From Simmondsia chinensis (Eukaryota; Streptophyta; Magnoliopsida; Caryophyllales; Simmondsiaceae): a DNA stretch of 64,000 nt. Below, piece after piece: positions 55,121 to 64,000 of this stretch (position 1 is the first letter of the stretch; every line of letters begins with the position of its first letter). The position numbers were made by a program, and so were the translations under genes. Location of the stretch: contig JAGTTD010000012.1 in the NCBI GenBank assembly GCA_018398585.1, positions 21,523,036 through 21,587,035 of the forward strand. Direction: 5' to 3'. The notes beneath the pieces were generated by a model. That model was given only the letters and a program-made list of their open reading frames with translations, ran no database searches and was not told the DNA's origin.

Positions 55121-56900
55121 GAACTAGCAAAAGATGACCTGACCAATTTGACTTACAACCCGACCCGTGCCTAACCCAAAAATTTCAAAATTTATTATGA
55201 CACAAATTTGAAATTGACCCAATCCGAAACTAACTCGACCTGAATTTGACCTCAACCAAGATGCCAGATTTGTCCCAATCCGAATGTGATCTATATGACC
55301 CAAAAATGACATGAAATGGAAATTAATTTTATGATGAAATCTAAATTACAAAATCAATTATAGTGATTCCATTTTTATAGTTTACTAAAGGTTTCCAATG
55401 ATGAATAAAATGATAGTTAAAAAATAATGATATAATAATAAAGAATTTTTGGTAGCAAACCATGGGCAAAGCGGGCGAGAGTTGCTCGAGTTTGCCCATG
55501 TTTCGCTCCTAGCATTAGGAATATTTTTTTTTTATATGTAATTTTCTTTCAATTGTTTGTTTTTTTTGATATAGTTGCTTTTTTAAAGACTATCTTTAAT
55601 GTAACACCTAAGAATTTTATCGTCTTAATTAAAAAATGATATAATAATAAAATTATTGAGATTTAATTTATACTCAATTTTCTTTTTTATAGTAACTAAA
55701 AATCATCATTATATCATAGAAAGACACATATAATAAGAAAAATAAATTTTTTATTTTGTCAAATATTTTTGCTAAGTGTTGCATAATTAAGCTTCAAAAT
55801 AAAGGTATCATTAATCATAATTCAAAGTATTTGTTCAAAACAAAATTATAATTCATAGGAAGGTTTCAAATAATAATGAAAAATATATTTACGTCTTATC
55901 ATTTTAAAATCTTGTATAATACTCTGTTTAGCTATCATTCTCACATGATGATCATTATAATTCATGTAATATCATATAATAAATAATCAAAATAATAGGA
56001 TAATTTAACATCGCAAGCATGTAGATATTTAAGAACATAAATGAAAAACAAGTTTTTTTTTTTTTTTTATCAAATGATTTATGAGAATAAGTTTGAGAAT
56101 TATGATAATATCTAAATACAAAATACAATACACACTTAAATAAATAAGCATGGCTTGCACTGTTGTAAACAAATAGCACATGATTTGATTTTGTCAACAG
56201 CTCGTTCCACAAATTGAAGCATGTCTAGTACAATTTTCTTGAATCCTACAAAAATATGGGAAAAAAGAAAAAAATTATATTATAACCCAAAATCATAAAC
56301 ATAACAAAGTATGATAACATTATAAAAAATTGGACAAACCAACCTTTCTAATTGGAGGTAGATATTGTTGGGTGGGTCATTTTAATTCCACAAAATAAAA
56401 TTACATACAATGATAGTTTCTAGCGTAGTGGAATCATAATAATACATACAAATTTTCAACTCTAATTAGACATAACAATGCGTAGTATAAATGACATACC
56501 CATAAAAAATAATTAAATATGAATTTAAAGTACAAGTTGAGAAATCTCATACCTCGTTGTAGAACGTAAGTGTAAAGATGCTCTAACGATACCTCCGAGA
56601 TCTTCTCCACAATTCCTCTTAAGCACCAAACGTGTGGGCGTCACGAAATCAAGTAATTCTTAAAATAATTTTTCAAGAACTAATTGAATGAGAGAATTTC
56701 TCCTTTTTAATTTTTTTTAATTATTTGGGAGAAAAATTGAGCAGGAATTATTAAATCCTAATGAGTCAGACTTCCCTATCTATAGGAACTTGAAAACTAA
56801 CTCATAAAATTTTAAATAAAAAAAAATAAAAAAAATAAAATTGTACCTTTGATAGGTCAAAACATCAAAAATAATTATTCAAATACCAATACAAATAAAA
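55121..56900. other. AT-rich intergenic DNA
   Basis: No gene seen. The first 200 bp repeat GACC, CCCGACC and CCAATCCGAA words in a loose fashion (55136-55310). The rest is plain AT-rich sequence. Confidence 0.4.
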
Positions 56901-56926
56901 CAACCGCATAATTTTAAATCCATGGG

Positions 56927-57092
56927 GTGGCATGTGGCACCCCCTTATTAGTCTACGCCGTTGAGGCGTGGATGAAGCACTTTATCAATAGCCCCGTACG
57001 TGACATGTGTTGTGCACTAATTGGCCTAAGGGGGGTTACCCCCCTGTGCCAGTCAACAGGTGACATGTGTCGCGTGCTGATTAGCCCGTATT
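56927..57092. repeat. three diverged copies of a 60-73 bp unit
   Basis: TGGCATGTGGCAC...CTTATTAGTC (56930), GTGACATGTGTTGTGCACTAATTGGC (56999) and GTGACATGTGTCGCGTGCTGATTAGC (57060) repeat one pattern. Between copies 2 and 3 lies a short palindrome, GGGGGGTTACCCCCC. Confidence 0.6.
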
Positions 57093-58219
57093 TTTTTTAT
57101 TTTTCTTGTACAAATTCATCTCATGAATTTTTTGGTTTAACAAAAATAATTTATTCAACTCTTGGATAAATATCATCTTATAAATTTTCTTATTTTTTTA
57201 GGTGCATAAATTAGAGGCTTGTGCAAGGAGTTTAGGGACAATTTATTCCTAGCTCCAAATGGGTCAAATCTAATTATCATTTCAAGATAACAATTGATTA
57301 CTATTTAGTAAAACTTAATTCCACTAAACAACTTTTACTGCACTCTAAAATAAATATATTTACTCTTTAAATTTTTTTGTGATAGTTTACTCATAATTAA
57401 CCCTTCTATTAAATGTCTATGAGAAAAATAATTCAAACTACTATTGCCATTCTTTTAACTTTTCCTTCTTAGTTTCCAACTTGCGCCTTCTCAAATAATT
57501 CACTAAAATAGAAAAAGACTTATGTACTAATTCGAAATATCAAACATAAGGAATGCTCTCACCAAAGACTCTGGAATCAATTAGAATAATTGCGAATCTA
57601 CTAAGGGGACATTATTCTAGGTAAATTCCTAGCAAAATATTTGTTCTTGCTACACTTCATGCAATTACCTAACAAGTGTAAGAACCTGGTTAAACATAAT
57701 AACCTGAACTTTTTAGTGCCTAAAAGCAATTAGCATTCCATACACGAGTCCAGACTATTTTCTGGATTTAGAGTCATTGTATAAACAAAATGTATATGAA
57801 TTGCTTACTTTCAATAGTAGTGCAGAGATAAGCAAATCACGTGGTCCATTTAGTGTAACAATCACATTGTACACCGACATATCCTTTTGGATCATCAACC
57901 ACATAACTAAGACAACTTATCTAAATGTTACAATATAGTCTTAGCAAACAAGTATCCCAAACTCATCACTGACTGCAAATTGTGTATTAAACAACATTTT
58001 GTTTGTCATTAGTCTATACGTGGCATAATCTCATTATGCACTAAAATATACATACCAAATGTCATTTAAAGACTTCGTCCATCTCATGGTACATGCTTTG
58101 AAACATAAACAACATCACATGCATATATACGCGGAAACATATAGACAACAATAAACAACTTTTATTCACTTAATAAAAATGTTCACATAAATTGGGTTCC
58201 TTTGGACACTAGCTCTAAC
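57093..58219. other. AT-rich DNA, probably includes the 3' LTR of the next copia element
   Basis: No gene. The right end reads GGACACTAGCTCTAACA at 58220 followed by ATCTCCCTCTTG, which on the minus strand is a purine tract then TGTTAGAGC, a typical 3' LTR start. The LTR's left limit cannot be found because no partner LTR is recognisable. Confidence 0.5.
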
Positions 58220-58239
58220 AATCTCCCTCTTGTCCTAAA

Positions 58240-58640
58240 CCCAATTTACCATACAATGTATTCCCATGTGATCCAAATGAGACTCAAGTGACTTTTGAGT
58301 CAAAGTCTTAGTGAAAGGATCGGCCAAATTATTTGCGGTATCAATCTTCAAAATTGCAATCTCCTCTTTCTCCGCATAGTTCCAATTGAGGTGATACTTT
58401 CTTTCAATGTGCTTGGATCAATTGTGCTTCCTTGGTTCCTTAGAATTAGCTATCGCACCAGATTTGTCACAAAAGATAGCAATAGGTGTAAGCCCCTCCT
58501 TAATAACATCAAGCTCCATAAGGAACTTCCTTAACCAACAAGCCTCATGGGTAGCTTCAGAAGCCGCCACATATTCGGCTTCCATGGTTGCATTAGTAAT
58601 GCAAGACTGTTTGATGCTTTTCCAACTAATGGCTCCACCC
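58240..58640 (-). pseudogene. copia RNase H, nearly open
   Basis: Read on the minus strand from about 58640: [50 protein letters not shown], one stop, then SKHIERKYHLNW and NLADPFTKTL. These are the copia RNase H and tail motifs. Only one stop interrupts about 130 codons. Confidence 0.85.
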
Positions 58641-58838
58641 TCAAGGGTAAAGACATACTAGATGTTGAACATCAAGCCTCCTTGTTTGACTGAAAATATG
58701 AGTCTATATAGCCTAGTACTTGAGAATATGCTTTATTGCATTCCAATGCATAATACTTAGATTAGACTGATATCTACTAACTATGCCAAGGGCAAAGCAG
58801 ATATCTGGTATAGTACATAACATAGCATTCATAAGGCT

Positions 58839-59535
58839 TCAGACAATTGTAGCATTTGGAACATTCCTCTTATATTCTTTCTCTTGAGATGCCCTAGGAC
58901 ATTGTTCTAGAGAAAGAGGCACTCTGTACCTAAAAGGCAATAAAACCTTCTTGGAGTCAACCATGTTAAAATTAGACAACACCATGTAGGCAGCTTGAGA
59001 CAGGCCCAACATCTTATTCTTACGATCTTGTAGAAGCTTGATCCCAAAAATATAACTGGCTTCTTCTAAGTCTTTCATATCAAACTGACTTGACAACCAA
59101 ATCTTAACAGCTGATAAAACTCCCACATCATTCCCAATGAGTAGGATATCATCCACATACAATACTAAGAAAGTCACTACTTTCTCTGTATTGCGCACAG
59201 TTCAACAACTGATTAAAAAAAACCGTAGGACTTTATCGTTTCATTGAATCTCTTATTCCATGAGTGTGATGCTTGTTTTAGTCCGTAGATAGACCTTTTC
59301 AGTTTGCATATCTATGGTCATAATGTATACCAATGAACCCGTTCAGTTGCACCATGTAGATGTCTTCATCAAGACTGACATTCAAAAAGGTTGTCTTGAC
59401 ATTCATTTTCCATATCTCATAATCATAATAAGCTGCAATGGACAAGATTATCCTAATGGACTTTAGCATGACTACAGGTGAGAAGGTCTCATCATAATCC
59501 GCACCTTCCTTTTGGGTATAACCCTTAGCAACCAA
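58839..59535 (-). pseudogene. copia reverse transcriptase
   Basis: 59535-59299 reads MVAKGYTQKEGADYDETFSPV and KMNVKTTFLNVSLDEDIYMVQ. 59198-58839 reads VTFLVLYVDDILLIGND (Y-V-D-D kept), WLSSQFDMKDLEEASYIFGI and LGLSQAAYM. Between them a frame break near 59210 removes the segment with LKQAS; the motif SLYGLK is only hinted at. Confidence 0.88.
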
Positions 59536-59643
59536 TTTTTCCTTGATGGTCTCTACCTTCCCGTCAACTCCTCTCTTCCTCTTGTAGACCCACTTACAAC
59601 CAATGGGTTTAATGCCAGGAGGCTCCTCTATAAGATCCCAGAC

Positions 59644-60900
59644 TTAGTTAGAATATATAAATTCTATCTTTGCTCTCATTGCTAAGAGCCATTGGTCAGC
59701 ATCCTTGTCCTCTAGTGCATCATCATAACTAAGAGGATTAGATACATTATGTTGCTCCACCACAAGGGCACTCGATAAGTACCTGTTAGGTTTCCTGACA
59801 ATCCACCCACTATGACAAGGCTCCCGTGTACTTGGAACTGTCTCCAAATGAACTGCAAGTGTATCCCGTACACCTACTCAATCTTGAGATCCATCAAACC
59901 ATTCAGAACTAATGTCTTTTATTTCTACCAACACTATTTGACTCTCACTTTTGTAGTCCATTAGAAAATTCTCCTCTAAAAATCTGACATTTGCGCTAAC
60001 AAATAGCTTTTGGTCTGAAAGACTATAGAAAAGACCATCTTTTGTACCCCTAGGGTAACCTACAAACACGTACACTTATGTTCTAGATTCCAACTTGTCC
60101 TGGTTCTTTTTCAACACATGTGGTGGACACCCCCAAATACAAAGATATCCTATATTAGGCTTGCACGTAGTCCATAACTCCACAGGTGTCTTAGGAACTG
60201 AATTCAAAGGAACTAAATTAAGAACATAAGCTATTGTTTCCAAGGCATAACCCCAAAAAGAGATTAGTAAAATAGCATAACTCATCATGGGCCTTACGAT
60301 CTCTAATAATGTCCTATTTCTCATTTCTGCAACCCACTCTGTTGCGGTGTACCCAGTGCAGAAAGTTGAGATCTAATCCCACTTCTTGTTAGGAAATCTA
60401 GAAACTCTGCTGAAAGGTACTCCCCACCTCGATTAGATCGAAGTGATTTGATGGGTTTACCCGTCTAATTCTCGACTCCAGCCTTGAACTCCTTAAACTT
60501 TTTAAAAGAGTCATACTTCTGTCTCATCAAGTAAACATACCCATACCTAGAGCAGTAATTAGTAAAGGTGATAAAATACTCATATCCTCCTCTCGCCTAA
60601 ACACTCTTTGGTTTGCACACATCTGTATGAACCAGCTTAAGCAAGTCACCAACTCTATTTCCTTTACTCTTAAATACAGACTTCATCATCTTTACTTCTA
60701 TGCAGAATTCGTAGATTGGCAAAGACTTCAAGTCTAAGGACTCTATTAATCCTTCATTCACTAGTCTTTTGATCCTACTAGAATTAATAAGACAAAGGCA
60801 TTGGTGCCATTTGAAGGCATTATCTATTTCAGGACTTTTCCTTTTAGGAGGTTCACTTAGTCTACTGGTGTTAGATTAAAACATGCATTCGGTAGAGTTT
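59644..60900 (-). pseudogene. copia integrase C-terminal half and linker
   Basis: 60324-60076 has MRNRTLLEIVRPMMSYAIL, LISFWGYALETIAYVLN, VPKTPVELWT and YLCIWGCPPHV, the typical end of a copia integrase core. 60075-59878 has VFVGYPRGTKDGLFYS. 59847-59644 is the linker before RT. The core start with the first aspartate (about 60500-60900) is in broken frames. Confidence 0.82.
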
Positions 60901-61281
60901 TGATCAGGCATCAAAATAAACAAACCATCTACAACAGTACCTTCGTAAGCAAACAATTTATTATGCTTAACGACAAAATCAGTTCCAAAACTAACTGAAT
61001 ATCCATCATCGACTAATCATGACACAGAAATCAAATTCCTGCGTAACAGAGGTACATAAAGATAGTTCTTTAAAATTAAAACTCTACTCCTAAATACTAC
61101 GCTAATGTTTCCCATTCCTAAGACTGAAACGCACCTCTCATCTCCTACAGTCAAGTGCAGCTCTCCATTGTGCAGCTTCTTGGTCAGCCTATGTCCCTAC
61201 AACATATTGCAGACGTGGTCAGTTGAACTTGAGTCCACACACCAAGAACCTAGAGGGACTCCCAACTACACATGACTTAAT

Positions 61282-62120
61282 CTACATACCTTGTCCTGAT
61301 GGTTTCTTCGCCTTTGAAGGAGCATTAGCTAAGTACTTAGGGCAGCCTCTCTTCCAGTGGCTATCCTTCCCATAAAAGAAACACTTTCCTTTTGATGGCT
61401 TCTTCTTCACTGGCTTCGCCGCTACACTAGCAGCTTTGCCCTTGTTTTTCTTTCCTGACTTTCTTTTTGATGATTTCCTGCTCCCAATCCAAGGTACTTG
61501 GGTTAAGTGGACAGTCTCCTTAGTCCTCATCACCTCTTCAGCTACTTGCAACTCCTTTATCAATTTAGGCAACGAATAATCCTTATTATTCATTGTATAG
61601 TTCAACCTGAACTGAGTGAAGGCCTTTGCTGAGGAGCAAAGTTTCATGTCTCATTGAGATTGACCATCAATCTTAGCACCAAGGAATTCTAGTTCATTTA
61701 GATAAACCATCATTTTTGAAACATGTTCCTGAACTAGACTTCTTTCACGCATTTTCTTAAACATGGGCTTTCTCATAAGCTCTTTGGTGTTGCTTTATCT
61801 TGCCCATTGAATATCTTCTTAAGATGCTCTTTCATCTCCGCTGTTGTCTTTATCTAAAGCATGTGATGCTTGAAAATTTTAGACACGGAAGCTAAGATGT
61901 AACAATTGGTTAGATCATTGGACTTAATCTAGCCCTCATAACACTCCTTGATAGCAGCAGTGGCGTTGTTAGCAGGCATAGGAGGAAAGGGTTTAGTTAA
62001 CACAAACTTATGTCCCTTGTGGATTAGTACTATATTTAAGTTCACTTTCCAATTAGGGTAATTGGGTCCAGTAAAGATGTTATCCTTCAGTATGGAATGC
62101 AATGCACCAGCAGTTGTCAT
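61282..62120 (-). pseudogene. copia gag with altered zinc knuckle
   Basis: 62120-61929 begins MTTAGALHSILKDNIFTGPN and YPNWKVNLNIVLIHKGH, the usual gag opening. 61647-61282 reads KLCSSAKAFTQFRLNYTMNN, YSLPKLIKELQVAEEVMR, a Lys-rich stretch, then CFFYGKDSHWKRGCPKYLA. This is a CCHC knuckle whose second cysteine is tyrosine. Several stops lie between the two parts. Confidence 0.85.
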
Positions 62121-62655
62121 TATTACACTGAAAAGATATAAATTAAACCATACTTGTTATGCCTCTAACTATGATGTTATTTATTTCAAAATTTAGCAAT
62201 CATTATTAATTAGGTATCAAAACTACACCAATCATACCGAAAACAATGACGAACCACGTTACTCCCCATTGGCGAGGCCGCAACAAGCTTAGCTCGGTTG
62301 ACAATGTTTCTCCGTTATTATAATTTTCTTGTAAATCTATTATTATATTTTCTTGTAAACTCTTTACTAAATATTAACAATTCATCATTTTGTCCTTAGT
62401 CTCTAAAATAGTACAGCAGAGCTCCTTGAGAAGGCTAATATAATATTTTAGTCAAGTGTAATCCACTATTTGAACATCTATACAAGGTCACAAATACTCC
62501 ACGTTGACATGGCCGCATTCATTTGCTTGTACTTCAATTAATCCTAATAGAAGTCTAACCCTGTATTTCGCCGATCAACATCCTCCTCAGGGAGTAATCC
62601 AGAGCCACTATACTCTTAGACTAGTAATGGAGACCGTGAGTTTCAACCTTTGAAT
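62121..62655. other. unassigned interval right of the copia element
   Basis: It should hold the untranslated leader and perhaps the decayed 5' LTR of the copia element, but I cannot align it with the sequence left of 58220. No gene seen. Confidence 0.35.
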
Positions 62656-62830
62656 TAGGGGTGTAAAATGAGCTGAGCCGAACCGAGCCGAGCCGAGCCG
62701 AAAATCCCAAGCTTGCAAGGCTCGAAGCTCGTCTCGAGGTTATTTTGTTTGGCTCGAAGCTCACCGAGCCTAGAGATAATGGGCTCAAGCTCGACCTGCT
62801 ATGGTCTCGAGCTTGGGCTCGTTTCACGTA
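62656..62830. repeat. GAGCC/GAGCTC-rich repeat, copy 1
   Basis: It starts TAGGGGTGTAAAATGAGCTGAGCC and continues with repeated GAGCCGA, GGCTCGAAGCTC and TCGAGCTTGGGCTCG words, forming many short palindromes. A relative begins at 63518. Confidence 0.65.
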
Positions 62831-63109
62831 AGCTCATCCATTTTGGTTTTCATTTTAGCATGATTAGCTTGATACTTTATAATTACAATAACAATGATTT
62901 TTCTGATAATGACATGGATGATGGATGAAGGGCAGGTCAAGAAAACTCCCCAAAGATGTTAGAACATTTCCCCACAAACAAAGAGGAGAATGCCAAAGAC
63001 CAAAGGAAAAAAAAATCATGAAAGAAAAGATAAACGAAGAACAGAGAAGGAGTAGAGAAAAATAATATAAATTGCAACAATTAATCTAAAAATAACCCAA
63101 CTATATGTC
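62831..63109. other. spacer between repeat copies
   Basis: AT-rich, no gene seen. Confidence 0.35.
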
Positions 63110-63112
63110 AAT

Positions 63113-63290
63113 ATATCAAAAAATAACCGAACTCTATTTTCTAACTAAAAAATAACTCAACTTTAACTTTTTTACTAAAAAATAACCCAACTCTATTTTC
63201 TAACCAAAAAATAACTAAACTTTAACTTTTCTACCAAAAAAATAACCCAACTCTAACTTTTCTACCAAAAATAACCAAAATCTAAATTAA
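63113..63290. repeat. tandem repeat with unit AAAAAATAACCCAACTCTATTTTCTAA-like, about 32-35 bp
   Basis: About five units in a row, each with (C/T)AAAAAATAAC, then (C/G/T)(C/A)AACT(C/T)TA, then TTTTCTA(A/C)C. Units alternate slightly between CTCTATTTT and TTTAACTTTT. Confidence 0.75.
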
Positions 63291-63517
63291 TTTTAAAAAA
63301 TATTAAATTGGTGGCTAAGCATGGCGTGTGGTATGATGCTCCAATAATATATTTTTCTTCTATGTATTTTTGGTTTGACTTGATTTCTTTTTCCATCTTT
63401 TCCCACATAACCAAACTAAAAGTACATTTTTTTCCGATAATTGAGTACAATTTCATAAAAAAGTAATATCCAAGGGCACAGAACAAGCAAAACAACAAAG
63501 GAATACAACCAGAGAAC
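63291..63517. other. AT-rich spacer
   Basis: No gene seen. Confidence 0.35.
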
Positions 63518-64000
63518 TAGGGCTGCAAATGAGTCGAGCCAAGCTGAGCTGAACCATAGCTTGCACAGCTCGGCTTGTTAACTAAATGAGACCAGCTTGA
63601 CATCAATATCATTTTTCCTAACCGAGCCACATATCTATGGTCAGCTCAGCTCGTTTACTAAATAAGACCGGCTCAGTATTGGTATCATTAGGCTTGATTA
63701 TTTGGAGAGCTGGTTCATTGAGCTCTGCCGACTCATTATTCTCATTTACCAGGCTCGTTAAACTCATTTATTAGGCTTTTTATACTCATATATGATTATT
63801 GTTACTTAGATTTCCAGAAAATGATGATAAAATAAATCATTGCATGGAAATTGAAAATAAAAAAATACATACATGTAACTCAATTCCGCAATGTAGACAT
63901 GCGAGCCAGTAATCGAGTTGGCTCATGAGCCCATAAACGAGCCGGCTCGTGAGCCTTACGAGCCAGCTTGTGAGACTTTCGAGACTAGTCAACCTCGATT
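63518..64000. repeat. GAGCC/GAGCTC-rich repeat, copy 2, cut by the window edge
   Basis: It starts CTAGGGCTGCAAATGAGTCGAGCC, like copy 1 at 62656, and is rich in GAGCC, GGCTCG and CAGCTCG words to the window end, including CGAGCCGGCTCG near 63942. Its start and word content match a widespread plant repeat that often starts TAGGG(G/C)TG(T/C)AAA; the class is not determined here. Confidence 0.65.

Larger units (their letters stand above)
58220..62120 (-). mobile_element. Ty1/copia retrotransposon, decayed
   Basis: Gag, integrase, RT and RNase H run right to left, ending with the purine tract CAAGAGGGAGAT at 58221-58232. Stops and frame breaks are frequent. No 5' LTR or primer site is clear; a weak primer-like stretch lies near 62161-62175. 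It is a different lineage from the copia element at 37908, as the RT and RNase H motifs differ. Confidence 0.85.

Noticed and set aside
57093..58219. LTR pair for the right-hand copia element
   Set aside because: I compared 57500-58220 with 62120-62650 by eye and could not find a matching direct repeat, so only the 3' purine tract and LTR edge are reported.
63113..63290. CRISPR-like array
   Set aside because: Units of 32-35 bp are contiguous with no unique spacers, in plant nuclear DNA; it is an ordinary tandem repeat.

Overview
This window looks like nuclear DNA of a flowering plant, most likely a eudicot. Three things point that way: plant-type Ty1/copia and Ty3/gypsy LTR retrotransposons (chromovirus, Athila-like and Tat-like), an RTE-type LINE with a tRNA-derived SINE beside it, and one host gene with GT-AG introns. 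That gene encodes a plastid-type acetylornithine aminotransferase. The species cannot be told from the sequence. There is no bacterial-style operon, CRISPR array or rRNA gene, and I recognised no tRNA gene.

Layout, left to right. 1-1722: 3' part of a copia element (+), cut by the window edge. 2080-2667: primer site and LTR of a truncated element (-) whose LTR carries four GATCGATC motifs. 4840-6030: decayed Tat-like gypsy gag/protease (+). 6503-7722: large imperfect inverted repeat. 8081-13094: complete but dead gypsy (-). 13227-15108: solo LTR with a perfect TCATG target duplication. 15317-21143: complete but dead chromovirus (+) with a 25-G run at its polypurine tract.

22277-37564 (-): the acetylornithine aminotransferase gene, the only host gene I can support. 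Three exons join in phase to encode 464 residues. Intron 1 is about 13.6 kb and holds a SINE (24197-24391), an RTE LINE (about 24641-28034), low-complexity C-rich and G-rich DNA, a degenerate repeat array, a chromovirus with about 97% identical LTRs (31361-36687) and a 47-T tract. All three retroelements lie in the same direction as the gene.

Upstream of the gene, a copia element (37908-42801, -) starts about 340 bp before the start codon. It is followed by a 9.9-kb Athila-like element with perfect GGGTG target duplications (43151-53045, -). Beyond that, at 53516-53640, lies a decayed copy of the gene's own first exon, including the start codon. So an old duplication of the gene's 5' end has been pushed away by two insertions. 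The rest holds small inverted-repeat elements (53727-55120), AT-rich DNA, a decayed copia element (58220-62120, -), two copies of a GAGCC/GAGCTC-rich repeat family (62656 and 63518 onward) and a short tandem array between them.

All autonomous elements are broken by stops or frameshifts. The biology of interest is structural: a TE-loaded giant intron in a basic arginine-pathway gene, the displaced exon-1 relic, and several unnamed repeat structures. I found no convincing new molecular system.
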